The notes under the pieces: generated by a model
The model's database searches: none
Told to the model about the DNA's origin: nothing
What the model saw: the letters and a program-made list of their open reading frames with translations, nothing else
Program-made: the position numbers and the translations under genes
Shown: piece after piece, positions 11,340 to 23,900 of the stretch
Layout of the letters: each line of letters starts with the position of its first letter
Numbering within the stretch: the first letter of the stretch is position 1
Assembly: GCA_035578155.1 (NCBI GenBank)
Contig: JAPWDM010000001.1
Span: forward strand, 160,739,498-160,803,497
Length of the DNA stretch: 64,000 nt
From: Brachynemurus nebulosus
Lineage: Eukaryota; Arthropoda; Insecta; Neuroptera; Myrmeleontidae
Direction of reading: 5' to 3'

Positions 11340-11815
11340 CTTTATGTGACCACCCAGTATCATGTCAAGGAAGCTTAAATGCCACTGTCAGATAGAATAT
11401 TAATAACAATTCCCAGCGAATTCAAATTTGTTGTTAAAAACACTTAAAATAGCAAAGTTGGTGTCAACTTCCGGTATAACCGGAAGTGGCAGCAAGTTAG
11501 AAATATTTTAATTAAAATCTTCATATTTGGAAACTTCTAAAACCAAATTTTCAAAAATCTACTTTATTTAGAAGATTATAAATTTTCAATGGAGATTCTT
11601 TTTGAATCATCCTGTAGATAACCATTTGGAAGATCACATTAAAGTGTGGTTAAGATTGATCGGGAGTAGTTTTTGAGTTAAATCGGTTCGTACAAACAGA
11701 CAGACAGACAAAAAGTTTGGGTCGGATCCAAAATTTGACCCCACTTTGATAGGATTGTTGTGCATCGGAATGAACCCCATTTACCAAATTTAAATTCTTA
11801 ACTTCCATAAGGGGG
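11340..11815. repeat. Interspersed repeat with ACAGACAGACAGACA tract
   Basis: Contains AGTAGTTTTTGAGTTAAATC, GGTTCGTACAAACAGACAGA and GGGTCGGATCCAAAATTTGA, a layout common to non-coding insect repeats. A hairpin AACTTCCGGTATAACCGGAAGT lies near 11468. No protein can be read. Confidence 0.4.
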
Positions 11816-11840
11816 CCCTACACATATTAAAAGGTTGCGA

Positions 11841-12687
<847 letters not shown>

Positions 12688-13296
12688 TATATATATATCA
12701 GACATCTTTTTCTACAGAATCGTGTTCTGCGGGTCCGAAAACGGATAGCGCCCCTACTTTCGCCTCTCGCCGTTATTATCACATAGGCTGTATTAGTCTA
12801 ATTTTTTGAAGGAAAAATTCGACTAAAAATGAATAATAGGGCAAATTGCACTGAGTACGGAATCGAACATATTAACATATGTTTCCTAGAGGTACCACAG
12901 ACATTAAATTGTGAAGTATGACTCCATTTTATTAAACCCAACTTGTAACCACGGAGACTTGTTTATAAATATTAGATAAACCCATTGAGGAGAGAATCGA
13001 CTAAGGAGAATGCTGTGTATTACAAATACATTAGGAAATTGAAGCAAAAAAATTGACTGATGTGATTACTTTAATGGCGGTCCTTTAATGGCGGTTAACC
13101 ATTAATTTAATGGTTTATCCATTGATATATGAATAGTATGGATGCGCCCCTACCTACTTTTTATATACACTCAATTGAAGTCACCACTAACAACAACTGG
13201 AGACTATGAATCGTCAATATTACTTTGGTTTTAATCTAGTATTGTGCAAATTTGATTGTGATTAATTTAAAATTTTAACTTTTTTTAAAAATAATT
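12688..13296. other. Intergenic, no gene recognised
   Basis: Contains a GC-richer patch (CGGGTCCGAAAACGG ... TTCGCCTCTCGCCG) at 12728-12770 and a short tandem phrase TTTAATGGCGG at 13069-13093. No coding support. Confidence 0.4.
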
Positions 13297-13365
13297 ATGT
13301 GCGTTGCTTATGGCTGTACCAAATCTACGAGTAAAAACTGCGAAGGAATTCATTTTTTTACATAA
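13297..13365 (+). pseudogene. THAP-like zinc-finger start, truncated
   Basis: A 22-codon frame beginning MCVAYGCTKSTSKNCEGIHF and then FT stop. The C-x4-C pair followed by a Ser/Lys-rich linker and an I.FF block matches the opening of transposon-type THAP domains. No continuation is found. It is a relic or an orphan first exon, the second of three in the window. Confidence 0.45.
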
Positions 13366-13685
13366 GAAAATATTTGAATTTAATTCTCACTTATTAAAAT
13401 TGGAATTAAACCTAATTTTAAAAAAGCTTTAATTCAGATACTTACTAATCATGAAATATTACGTATTTTATCTACAGTCGATTCTCCTCAATGGCAAATT
13501 GTCTAAATAGTGCAATAGTGCATGATAAGGATTACATAATATGTTATCATAATCACTGAGACTTCATTAGTAAGTTCATTAAGAAGTCTTATTAGATAAC
13601 AAAAACAATATAAAATTAATCTTTAAGACGTCATTAAGTACATCAAAATTTAGTCAAGTCTAGAATTAATCAATTAAATGCAAAA

Positions 13686-13855
13686 GTAAATAATAAACAA
13701 ATATTTTACTTCGCAAAAATACCACTTTTATTTTGAAACTGTGACAATATTGTTTCGAACCGTCAGTTCATTTTCAAACAGAAACTGACAATATTGTTTC
13801 AAAATAAAAGTGCTATTTTTGCGAAGTAAAATATTTGTTTATTATTTACAAATAT
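13686..13855. repeat. 170-bp near-perfect hairpin
   Basis: The arms read AAATAATAAACAAATATTTT...CTTCGCAAAAATACCAC and its inverted copy, with about 70 bp per arm and a 35-base centre that includes CGAACCGTCAGTTC. Probably a snap-back MITE; there is no coding. Confidence 0.7.
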
Positions 13856-14647
13856 GGAATACCATAAAGTAACGCTCAAATCTATTAATATTAAATGCAA
13901 AAGCTTGACGATCAAGTTTATGGTTAGTGATAGTAGTATCATTTGGTAATACTTATTAGGGCCATATTTTCATGTCAGCATTTAGTATCTCGATATTGAA
14001 AATGTTTAAAATATTATCGGCCAAATCGCTTTATGAACTTATGAACAGAACTCTGGCGGTCTCAGAGGGGGGCAATAAATCCCTCTTTAAAATTTATGAA
14101 AATTTCTGTAAATTAAATTTGTACTCCTAAAAACACAATATAGATATCGTTATTACTATTAGATTGCCTTGGTATTAACTGTGTTTGCGACAGTGGATTG
14201 TACTGTCAGATTGAAGCATCAAAATCCCCCTCACCCTTCCAACACTAGTCAAAATCCCACCAAAAATTTGGGGAAAAATCCTCCAAAAAATGGAACAAAT
14301 TATTTAACGAATATGAAATATATAAGCGGCACCCAATTAGCCCAAAAATAGCCAATGCCTAAGACGGCTAACTTTTTGAAAAATATATTTCCTTAAAAGA
14401 AATAAGGTTGATGAATTAAAGAAAAGGAAAGTTTAGGAGAAAAATAATTAAGTTTTAACTTTTAAATTAAAACTTACTTGGTTTTTAGTTTAATAAAACT
14501 AAATAAAAAAATAATATTGTCATATTATTATCTTCAAGAAATTGTTTATTGCATTTTTTTTAAATGATAAAAGTACGCAATGCTGATTGTAGGGTATATA
14601 TAGGTTACGTACGTCGCCCTAATGATGTATAATTTATTAATTTATAA
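13856..14647. other. Intergenic, no gene recognised
   Basis: Contains a CCCC/AAAA-rich patch at 14220-14290 giving a Pro/Asn-rich frame without family resemblance. Nothing else is supported. Confidence 0.35.
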
Positions 14648-15602
14648 CAGCCCCAGGTGCTAGGTGACACTGAGTATGCACTGAAAGAGGTAGGGAATTT
14701 GACTTTTGATTATTGTTAGGGGGTTTTAGGTGAGTATGAAAACGCATGTCGTCGACCTTTAGGGTGGTCGATAACTTGGGGGGGGGGGAGAGAAGGGGTC
14801 AAAGTTGTGAAAAAAGCCGATCGGGAAATCGCTTATATCTTGCTTACGATTGATCGTAAAGTGATGATTTTTTTTAAATTTATTTGCAATGAAATGATCT
14901 AAAATTTATGTTATATGCAAACTTTTGATATACCTAACGGTTTTCGTGTAAAAAAATAAAAATAGAAGGCAACGGTTAAATTTAAGTGTTTTAAGTATAC
15001 AGGGCTAGTCAAAAGTATGAAAAAGTCAAAAATCTCAGCGGGAAAGCATTTTTGGGATAAATGATGATGATAAAAGTTTCACCATTTGTTATGGCGCGTC
15101 CGATGATGACCTTCACCTTGACCTTAAAGTCAAAGTTCAAGGTCATATCAAGGTCAAGTCGGTTTTTTTATATAGCAACCCCCACTTTTGACCCCGAAAA
15201 TGGAAAGAGCGGAAAATTCTGCATCCGAATATGACCTTGATCCTGACCTCAAAGTCAATGATCAGGGTCAATTCAAGGGAAAACCCAAATTCTTTAATTT
15301 TACCGTTATTTTCTGTTTTCATTTTTTACACGAAAACCGTTAAGTATATCAAAAGTTTGCATATTACGTAAATTTTAGATCATACAAATTAAAAAAAAAT
15401 CATCACTCTACGGTCAATAATAAGCAAGATATAAGCGATTTCCCGATTCTTCCGCAATTCTTACCCCCTCTCCTCAAGTTATCGACCATCCTAGAGGTCG
15501 ACGACATGTGTTTCCATACTCGCCTAAGACCCCCTAACAATAATTAAAAGTTAAATTCTATACCTCTTTCAGTGCATACTTAATGTCAGCTAGTGCCTGG
15601 GC
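14648..15602. mobile_element. Fold-back element, 955 bp, CAGCCC ends
   Basis: The left arm begins CAGCCCCAGGTGCTAGGTGA and runs past TGCACTGAAAGAGGTA, TAGGGGGTTTTAGG and GTCGTCGACCTTTAGG to a G-run, then GATCGTAAAGTGATGATTTT. The right arm, about 15310-15602, is its inverted and diverged copy. Between the arms (about 14960-15310) lies a block rich in AAGGTCA/TGACCTT words, listed separately. No transposase is present. The flanks both show TAA-like bases, but the target duplication is uncertain. Confidence 0.7.
15107..15265. promoter_or_regulatory. Cluster of AAGGTCA / TGACCTT half sites
   Basis: The words TGACCTT, GACCTTGACCTT, TTCAAGGTCAT and ATCAAGGTCAAG repeat in both orientations within 160 bases (15110-15162 and 15232-15262). 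TCAAGGTCA is the extended half site bound by FTZ-F1- and ERR-type nuclear receptors (established knowledge). Whether any is used here is unknown. The block is part of the fold-back element and may simply be its internal repeat. Confidence 0.35.
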
Positions 15603-17041
15603 TGTAAAAATCAGCATTTGCCCTTGAATTGACAAGTAAAAAAAAAAAAGACGCCAAATTCCAGATTTTGGCGCTCTTTTAAATTACTTTTTAGCACCTC
15701 TAAAACCTAGCGCCCGGGGTACGTACCCCCGCTGCCCTCTGGATCCGGCCCTGAGTGTAGATAATGTTTTCGGTTAAATTAAGTTTTGAAAAAAAAGTGT
15801 TTATAACACTTTCAGTTGAATTCGAGTTGAAAAGTGGAGTATAACTATAGGTATAATCATTAATCAGCAATATATTCGGGAGTGGGTCCGAAAACAATAG
15901 TTAGCAAAAAAGTTAGGTGAATATAAATCGTCGCTACAAACACATGGTTCTCATAAATACGTCATTTTTAGACCAATGAAGCAACAAAATAATGTATTTT
16001 ATAATAAATTAATTCCAAACATCGAACTTTTTCAGCCTTTAACAGGTCCATGTTAACCTTTAAACTGGCCAACTACGGTATTATTGTCAACGAGAGGATA
16101 ACTTTAAAAGATTATGTCCGTTGAATTCAGTTGCACCATCGCAGCTCTAGCTCTTGCATCACATTATCCCGTCAAAGTTAACGCAGAAAAATCCTGTTAT
16201 TTTTTATCGTTTGTACTAATGGCCATACCTATTTGGAGCTCTTATATAGTTTTCTTTATCAATTAATAAAGCTAAGTTTTTTCCACGTTTGCAATAGACT
16301 GTTCTAATTCAATTTGTTTAGGACGACGGCAAATTAAAATAAGTTTTTATCCAACTGTTGTGTCTCTTCGGAGGAGTTGCGGGTTTGGGTTGGTATTTTA
16401 CTGAATAACACACTACTTTATATTTTAAATTATTTTAATTATAAAAGTTTAAATTTTACACACTACAGTTGAATGAAACAATTAAACTTGTGTGAAAGAG
16501 GCGTCAAGTTGTTATTTTGAAACAAAGCCTTCACTGGAAAAAGTCCCCATTTTTGTGCTGGGATTGCCTTATATACCTACTGACGCTTAAAATACGGCTT
16601 TGGGCGATTCTGATTGGTCAATCTAATTGTGACGTAGTTAAAATATTATAAAATTATTTCTAAAACAATTCATTTCAAGGATTTGTTTGTTGCAAGAGAA
16701 AATGATGACCAAACATATTCCACGCTAATAGAAGATACTTAATCTTATAAAACTAGATAAAATAAATGTATTACGTTAAATAACGGAAAAAATTATAAAA
16801 TGTACAATGTGCATATTAATAAAATTAAACAAGTAAATTATATAGGTTGGCTCATTACACAACTTAAGTAACGATCAGGAATGAATTTAGTGTTAGGTTT
16901 ATCTTAAAATCACCTATTTATAATTTAGAACTTGCCCTAAGTTGGCTAAGTTCAGTCTAGCTTTTAACCCTTAGGAACTCCTATGATCGAGCTCTGTTTA
17001 ATGTAAAATCCGAATGTGGTATCATAAACTCTATGTTCCAT
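15603..17041. other. Repeat-derived intergenic stretch
   Basis: A short hairpin (GCGCCAAAATC / GACGCCAAATT region) lies at 15650-15676. A GC-rich end (CTAGCGCCCGGGG ... GGATCCGGCCCTGAG) at 15706-15752 resembles hAT termini in reverse. Positions 16035-16250 share phrases (CATGTTAACCTTTAA, TATTGTCAAC, GTCCGTTGAATTCAGTT) with 34085-34310 in dynein intron 8, so they are probably two decayed copies of one repeat. No gene was seen. Confidence 0.4.
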
Positions 17042-17554
17042 TTAAGGGGGACCACTAGTGTCACGTTTTCAAAAAATTGGAAATTTTTTTTTGCATGTTT
17101 CGATAGTCTATACCTTTAAAAATAACATACTAAAATTTCAAGCGCATATCTCAATTAGTTTTGAGTTACAGCTATCCGAAGAGTGGATTCTGATTTTCAT
17201 TGTTAACTTTGAAGTATTGAGAAATGTATGAAGGTTGATAGTTCGGGAGTTTCTGGACGTGGCTGCCAGTGACATGTTCTGCAGAAGCTAGACCCTGGCA
17301 CATTTAAACAACTCATCTAGTTTTACTATGACCATTATAGTCAGTACATCTTAAATAATTTTACAAGGAGGGGTCCAGGTGTGGTCGTCACCGATTTCGA
17401 TCAAATTTCGTCTACTAGTAGAGCATAATATCTATATTAAAAATCTAAAAAATTAAGGTCCACCTCTCAAAAATAAAAAAAATATTTCAATTTGAAGTTT
17501 AAACAATTTTATAATATAAGATATGTACAAGTTATTAAGTCACATTGACAAGAG

Positions 17555-17628
17555 CGTGAAATAGCTCCGTGGCAAAGTATCTGGGTGTGGATGCTTTGGT
17601 ACTGGGTTCGAATCCCACCTCAGATATT
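17555..17628 (+). repeat. tRNA-like segment (SINE head type) in left palindrome arm
   Basis: An A-box-like TAGCTCCGTGGCAAAG is followed about 30 bases later by a consensus B box in CTGGGTTCGAATCCCAC, which forms a TGGG/CCCA T-stem. No 7-bp acceptor stem forms, so it is a tRNA-derived SINE head or pseudo-tRNA rather than a functional tRNA gene. Confidence 0.55.
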
Positions 17629-18330
17629 GAATTTTTTTTAATTTTAATATATTTTTTTTTTTAATTTATTAATTATATTGCTAAAATTATGCTACCAAAT
17701 ATCAATTGCTGCAAAAAATTCTTAATTTTTTTAGTTTATGAACTTTATGAATTTTTAAAGATAATGCATATCATAAAACCTAAATCTAATTATTGTTTAC
17801 ATTGCAAGTACACAATACAAACATTTTATTACATGCAGAGATATATAAATGTTTATATTTATTTACAGAAAGGGATTGCGATAATGTAAAGTATGTTTTA
17901 GGCATATTAATTAAGGAAAATTTTCTATCGTTCGTAAGACCCAATTTTAATTTTATGATCCAAGTAAATATATTTACTTGGAATTCTAACAATATGATCA
18001 TAAAATTAAAATTGGGTCTTACGAATGATAGAAAATTTTCCCTAATTAATATGCCTAAAACATACCTTACATTATCGCAATCCCTTTCTGTAAATAAATA
18101 TAAACATTTATATATCTCTGCATGTAATAAAATGTTTGTATTGTGTACTTGCAATATAAACAATAATTAGATTTAGGTTTTATGATATGCATTATCTTTA
18201 AAAATTCATAAAGTTCATAAACTAAAAAAATTAAGAATTTTTTGCAGCAATTGATATTTGGTAGCATAATTTTAGCAATATAATTAATAAATTAAAAAAA
18301 AAATATATTAAAATTAAAAAAAAATTCAAT

Positions 18331-18400
18331 GTTTGAGGTGGGATTCGAACCCAGTACTAAAGCATCCACACCCAGATACTTTGCCACGGAGCTATTTCAC
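18331..18400 (-). repeat. tRNA-like segment in right palindrome arm
   Basis: Inverted twin of the left-arm segment, read on the minus strand. GGGTTCGAATCCC is intact, with two or three substitutions elsewhere. The two pol III-like promoters point towards each other across the palindrome centre. Confidence 0.55.
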
Positions 18401-18721
18401 GCTCTTGTCAATGTGACTTAATAACTTGTACATATCTTATATTATAAAATTGTTTAAACTTCAAATTGAAATATTTTTTTTATTTTCGAGAGGTGGACCT
18501 TAATTTTTTAGATTTTTAATATAGATATTATGCTCTACTAGTAGACGAAATTTGATCGAAATCGGTGACGACCACACCTGGACCCCTCCTTGTTAGTAAA
18601 AATTCTCAGTGATTAAAAATAAAGGGAAAAATTACGAAAAACTACATTTTTCAAATTTGCTGCAGTTATAACTCGAAGACAAATCATTCGATCGATTTGA
18701 TTCTTATTGCAGCTTCTTTTA

Positions 18722-19259
18722 CGTGGGAAGCGCCAAAAGTTCTCGGCCTAACATGATTAAACTTATTTAAAGGTGACGTAATTTATACTCACAGAAAGTA
18801 TTAAGTCTCTAGTAATCACAAACGCAGTGGACGAGTTTACATGTGCGTTTTATTTATTCTGTTGTAAAAGTGTAAACTCAATATATCGACCGTTTCAAAA
18901 ATTGAATATCGTGTAGTTATAAAATTTCTGACAAAAGGACAAACTCCAGAAGAAATTAAGGACAGATTGGATGGTGTATACGATAAAGCCGTGCCAAAGG
19001 TTTCGTTTGCGGTACGAGTCCCTCAACGACGATGATCGTTCTGGACGTCCGTCCGGCAGATTCGATCACTTCCGAAAACATCGCTCTTGTAGAATCGCTA
19101 CAAAGAATTTGCTTATTATTATAAAGGCATAGAGATGCTTATCCCACCTTATAATAAGTGTATTGAAATAGAAGGCGGTTCTATAGAAAAATAAATTCTT
19201 TTCACTGTTCTCTTTGTATTTTTTAATACTCAGGCCGAGAACTTTTGGCGCATCCTACG
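18722..19259 (+). mobile_element. Deleted mariner element nested in the TTAA composite
   Basis: The ends (about 29 bp, CGCCAAAAGTTCTCGGCCT core) are inverted copies flanked by TA. Inside, the + strand reads EYRVVIKFLTKGQTPEEIKD near 18902-18962, like the N-terminal helix-turn-helix of mariner transposases, and YYKGIEMLIPPYNKCIEIEG near 19119-19180, like their C-terminus. The whole DDD/DDE catalytic core is missing and there are stops and shifts. Dead. Confidence 0.75.
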
Positions 19260-19707
19260 TATATATATTTCTTCGTACCATGAACTTCCAGTTCCGATCG
19301 AATAAAAAATGTAATATTCGCAAGCCAAAAACCATCAAATTTTCGCGCAAAATTTGAAACTTTTTTTTTAAAAACTCCGCTCTTTTGTTAAATTTCAACT
19401 TTTTTTTCGGTTGAGGTTCACGGTACGGACCATACCTTCTAGTTTAGTAGGCCTTTTGATTTTTTTGATTTCAGGCAGTATGAAGGCCGCTATCACTGCA
19501 GCAGTGGGGGAACTTTTTTTTTGGAGCCTTGGGAGATCTCGAATAACTCACTGAATTTTAAATTTTTTGGTCCAAAAATTTCATCATGAATTTATTATAT
19601 ATCAAAGAATATATCCTTAAAATATTAAAACATTCCACACAGTAGTTTTCTTTAAAAAAATTCCCAAAAAATCACCTTTTTTCAGACGGTCACACTAGTG
19701 GTCCCCC

Positions 19708-20960
19708 TTAAAATGCGAAGGATCCGGTAACACTATGAAACTACATACTTATGTACAGGTCTGTCGAACTTTTAGGCCAAGATAAATTGAAGATTATGTT
19801 ACTCGTAGAAAGTACATCATTTTAGCGAATTTACAGACACGTCTAATGTCCGGAATTTCCAACAAATGAGTTTTTTCCAATATTTAGTAAAATTCAAAAG
19901 TTTTAGAAATTTTTTTACACCATTGCAAAGAGCGAAAAATTCACATAAGACATGTTTTGAACCATTATTCCTATGTATGCTGGTTTACGAGAAAAATTGT
20001 ATTACTGAAAATTCGCTATGTTATGCAGGATGCTGTGACAGGGGTATTTTATAATTTCATTAAATTTCATCATGGTACCGTGTTTTGATGTTTCCATGTT
20101 ACCTGATGATGCGTCTTAATTAATTTAATTACCAATAGTTTGGTCTAGATTTACCAAATAAGCTTTCTATCGGTTTTGTGATAATGTTAATAATGTGTTC
20201 TGCAAAATATACAATTTCTGTATGGGAAGTACCCATTGGGGACCCCCTATCAATTTATTTAAACTTCCTAGACTTTTATTCCAGTTACATTCTAGCGCTG
20301 GGTTCAATCGCTGGCTGGAATGCTACTGGAATAATGTGAACAGGCTATTCAAAGTTTTTTAATTTAAACGGCAAAGAGAATATTTCTGTTAACTGCAAGC
20401 TTTTACTACCATTCTTTCCATTTTTGATAAAATTAACCTTCGAACACTGACGTCTGATTGGAAATAAAATTCTAATGAAACGTTTAGGTTACATTTCCGC
20501 ACGAAAGTCAGAGATTTCAATAACAAAATTAGAATATTTACTGCCAAATTGTTCCAGTTTCCTTATTGCCATAAAGCAAAAACTTTTTCAATAGCACTGT
20601 ATTTTAAGTGGACAGTGTTCACCCTGCTCATTGGCTTATATCGCTAATGAACGTTCATGGAGTAAACTATAGCCTATAGGTAATGAATTCATACTTCTTA
20701 ATTTAACTTTTAACACTATTCGACAGCTTGAAGGTGTTAATTTATTGATTTAATATTGGTTGTCAAGTAGAATTGTTTATTAATAGATTTTAAACAAAAC
20801 ATCAGATTTGATAAATATTATAGAATTTGAAATTTACTGATATCTTAAAAAATTTAACTCTTAAAATTCAATCGATAATGATTCTTTATGTGTTAAATTA
20901 AATATTAATTATCCTAGTGATTAAAAGAAGTAGAGGTAAGATCTTAAAATATATTTAAAA
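19708..20960. repeat. Upstream flank of the dynein gene; first copy of the 59.4-59.7 kb repeat
   Basis: About 19830-20055 matches 59440-59655 (phrases CAGACACGTC, TTTTACACCATTGCAAAG, GAACCATT) and ends in the conserved core ATTCGCTATGTTATGCAGGA then TGCTGTGACAGGGGTAT. The remaining 900 bases before the dynein start codon show no gene. A promoter must lie here, but I could not pick a TATA box or initiator with confidence. Confidence 0.45.
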
Positions 20961-20961
20961 A

Positions 20962-23900
20962 ATGACTGACAAAAAAGAAGAAGAGAAAGTTGAAGATGTT
21001 CGCTGGGAGTATTTTTTCAATTATTTATCAAAATCGATAAAAGTAAAATTTGAAAAATGGACGAAAATGATTGGAATTGACGACTATCGAGTACGCACGA
21101 AATGTTTCAAGTACTGATATAATGATTTATTACTTAAAATTTTCAATATTTTAGAACTTATTTAATTCATTCCTCGATAAACCGGATATCATGAATATTT
21201 TTTTCTTTGTACCGTCATCCGGTGTATTAACTCCATCCAGAACATTTCCAAAAACTTTAAAAAACAAGTGTTGCTATTTTATTAAAAAGCAACCGGTAAT
21301 ACTTACCAACGAAAACGTTAAATCGATGATACTTTTCGGGGATATCTCACCAAGGCCATTAGATGAGTTATATGTATTGTTAGAAGAGGTAAATTTGCTT
21401 TAAACTATTTAGAAACATTATTGATCTTAAATACTTTAAATTAAATTGTTTAGTTGTTTATACCAATGCTAACCAATCAAGAAAATTGTAAGGGATGGCC
21501 AACAATTGTTACACAAGATATTGAGCGCCAACTGCACGAACTTAAGTCAACTATCGTACATATCAAAGGCGCTATGCTCGATCAAATACTACTCCCAATG
21601 CCAACTGGATCGGAACGATCCTATGAAGCCGAGCAACTTATTCGAGAAAGGTATTCTTCATTGTGTTTTATAATAAGGTAATAGTATTTTGTTGTGGTAG
21701 ATTTCCCACTAGATCGTCTAGGCTGAAGACTAGAAAATTATTACTGCTTTAGCATGAAACTGTTTTCCTACTCGGTAGAGCCAATGTATTCAAAAAATAA
21801 ATAATTTGCTGAATTTTTTAAGGGAAAAGTTATTGAGAGAAATTGTCTAAAATATCTCGAAATATTTTTAGAACGTCTCAGAACATGTTAATAGTGTTCT
21901 ATGTCTCAAGTATCTCAACTAAATTGAAATGTTTGAAATAGATAAATGTCTGATACGAAATTTTGAAATGTTATTTGAAATGTTTTAAGGGTAGAATATT
22001 AGCAGTCTTTCAGAACTTCCAGAAGCATTTTGAAACTTTTTAACAATATTTTTTGGTGAAAATACGTTTAGGCTATTCATTGTTAATTTTATACTTCCGG
22101 ACGGGTAGAGGCGAACCACTTGAACAAATTAGTCTAGAACCTTAAAAGAAAGACGTATTACAAGAAACACTGAAGAAGATCCTGACTTCTATCAGATTAT
22201 TGGTGCCAGCAGGTTTCTTTATTTCAGTCAAGAATTGAACCTAGAAAATATTTATAGCAGTTCTAGCACAGTTTACTAATTAATTTTCATATTTCATAGC
22301 TAGCCAATAGATTTCATAGTTCATTTTTCTACATTTAGTGAAGGTGAAATTGTGGATCTCGAATTAAAATCTGAAATTGAAAAAACGGTAATCAAATGGT
22401 CATCTATTGTTAACACAATCATGAAAGAAAAATCGTCAATGGGATTAACCGAAGGTGAACATCCGGTACCACTACGAGAAGTTAATTTTTGGTCAAAACG
22501 TTTAAAGACATTGGAATCAATATATGAGCAATTATGTGATCCCCGCGTTAAGAAAATGGCATCTATTTTAGAATTAACAGAAAGTGTTTACTACCCGTGC
22601 TATAAAATTCTATTTAGAAATGTTGTAGCAGGTTTGTATATTAATTATTGATAAATCTTTGACTCTTATAAGGATCGGTTTAAATAGCTCGTATACTAAA
22701 ATAACGAACGTATAAGGAAATCCCATCACCATAAGTTGTAAATTCGAAACTTTATTTTGGTTAAATTATAAAATTGAGTATTACTTCCTTATCATTTGCT
22801 CATCAGAATCACTAAACCCAGACTAGCATTTGCTAGCTGTAAGTTATAGATACTAAAAAGATATTAAAACTTGGACGTAGTACTTGTCACATTAATCCAT
22901 TAGAAGTTTCTACTGGAAAGTAATATCAATCTCGTTATAAAAACATTACCATCATTATTTTTAGTTATTGAACTCATTTTAAAAATTTAAACCCAGAAAT
23001 ACACAGGTGGCAGTCCAGAAAACAATGAGACAAACAACAGTGCTAATTTCAAAAAAAAAAAACTTACATAACTAATCTGAATCTACAATATACATTTTCC
23101 ACCATCTTTCAAGAGTTTCATGAATTTGGCTTTTATGGCTTGTACCACCTTTTACTCCGACTAAAATTTTTATCTTTTTAAGTCCTTGTCGGTTTGATTT
23201 AAATTTTTCTTTTCATTTAAAAATTATTCTTATAAAGGTTATTGTTATTGTACAATAATTCGCTCTAATATTTGCAGTGCTTAGTCAGCAATTAAGTACT
23301 TAACTTTTATTAATATTTTACTTCTTTTCTTTTTATTGTTATTGTTCAGTATGTTTATTGGGCAATATTTTTGTGTAATACCTAATAACCTAGTTATAGT
23401 GAACTAACTAAATGTATTATTATGCAATCAGCCAGTGGCGGCTCAGATAATGTAACAAACAGATATATTTATCTACCAGTTGCATCAAATAAGCCTAAAT
23501 CACTGTTCGATGAATTAAGTGAAATAAACAGCGATCAACAGTTACCTGGTACATCAACCATTAGAAAAATAAGGGATAAACTTTCTAATTACAAAAGCCA
23601 AACCGAAAAATTTGAACAAGAAAACAGAATGCTATAAGAAGATTAAGCATTTCGTCGCAGGCCTCCATTCCAGATAACGACCAATCAAATAACAAATCGG
23701 TCATGGAAAATAATACAACAGCCAGTCAAAAATCAAATTGGTAAAGAGACGACTTTGTTGTAGTATCCCGTAAAAAAAAAGAGAAGTCCAGATGCTGAAC
23801 AGAGTAGAGTTAAGCAGAAGGAAAATTCGGAGACGGAGGACACTACCAACAATCGCTTTGAAATTCTCCAAAGTGTTTCTCAAGACCCAGATATACCAAC

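Larger units (their letters stand above)
17362..18592. repeat. 1.23-kb near-perfect palindrome
   Basis: Arms of about 598 bases (17362-17960 and 17996-18592) are inverted copies with few differences, around a 35-base centre that is itself self-complementary (AAGTAAATATATTTACTT). The mirrored 125-residue open frames on the two strands at about 17790-18165 are the same arm read twice. Each arm carries one tRNA-like promoter segment. The arms are much better conserved than neighbouring repeats, suggesting a recent origin or ongoing arm-to-arm conversion. Confidence 0.85.
17046..19707. mobile_element. Composite element flanked by TTAA (piggyBac-like ends)
   Basis: The left boundary is TTAA followed by GGGGGACCACTAGTGT; the right is ACACTAGTGGTCCCCC followed by TTAA. 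This gives matching 16-base inverted ends beginning with five G and a four-base TTAA duplication, the hallmark of piggyBac-type insertion. The 2.66-kb interior has no piggyBac transposase. It holds a 1.23-kb palindrome (17362-18592) and a nested mariner relic (18722-19259), so it is a non-autonomous, layered element. Confidence 0.65.

Noticed and set aside
17555..17628. Functional tRNA gene
   Set aside because: A and B boxes are present but no acceptor stem can form.
17786..18170. Matching 125-residue open frames on both strands
   Set aside because: They are the two arms of the palindrome read in opposite directions; content is AT-driven and resembles no protein.
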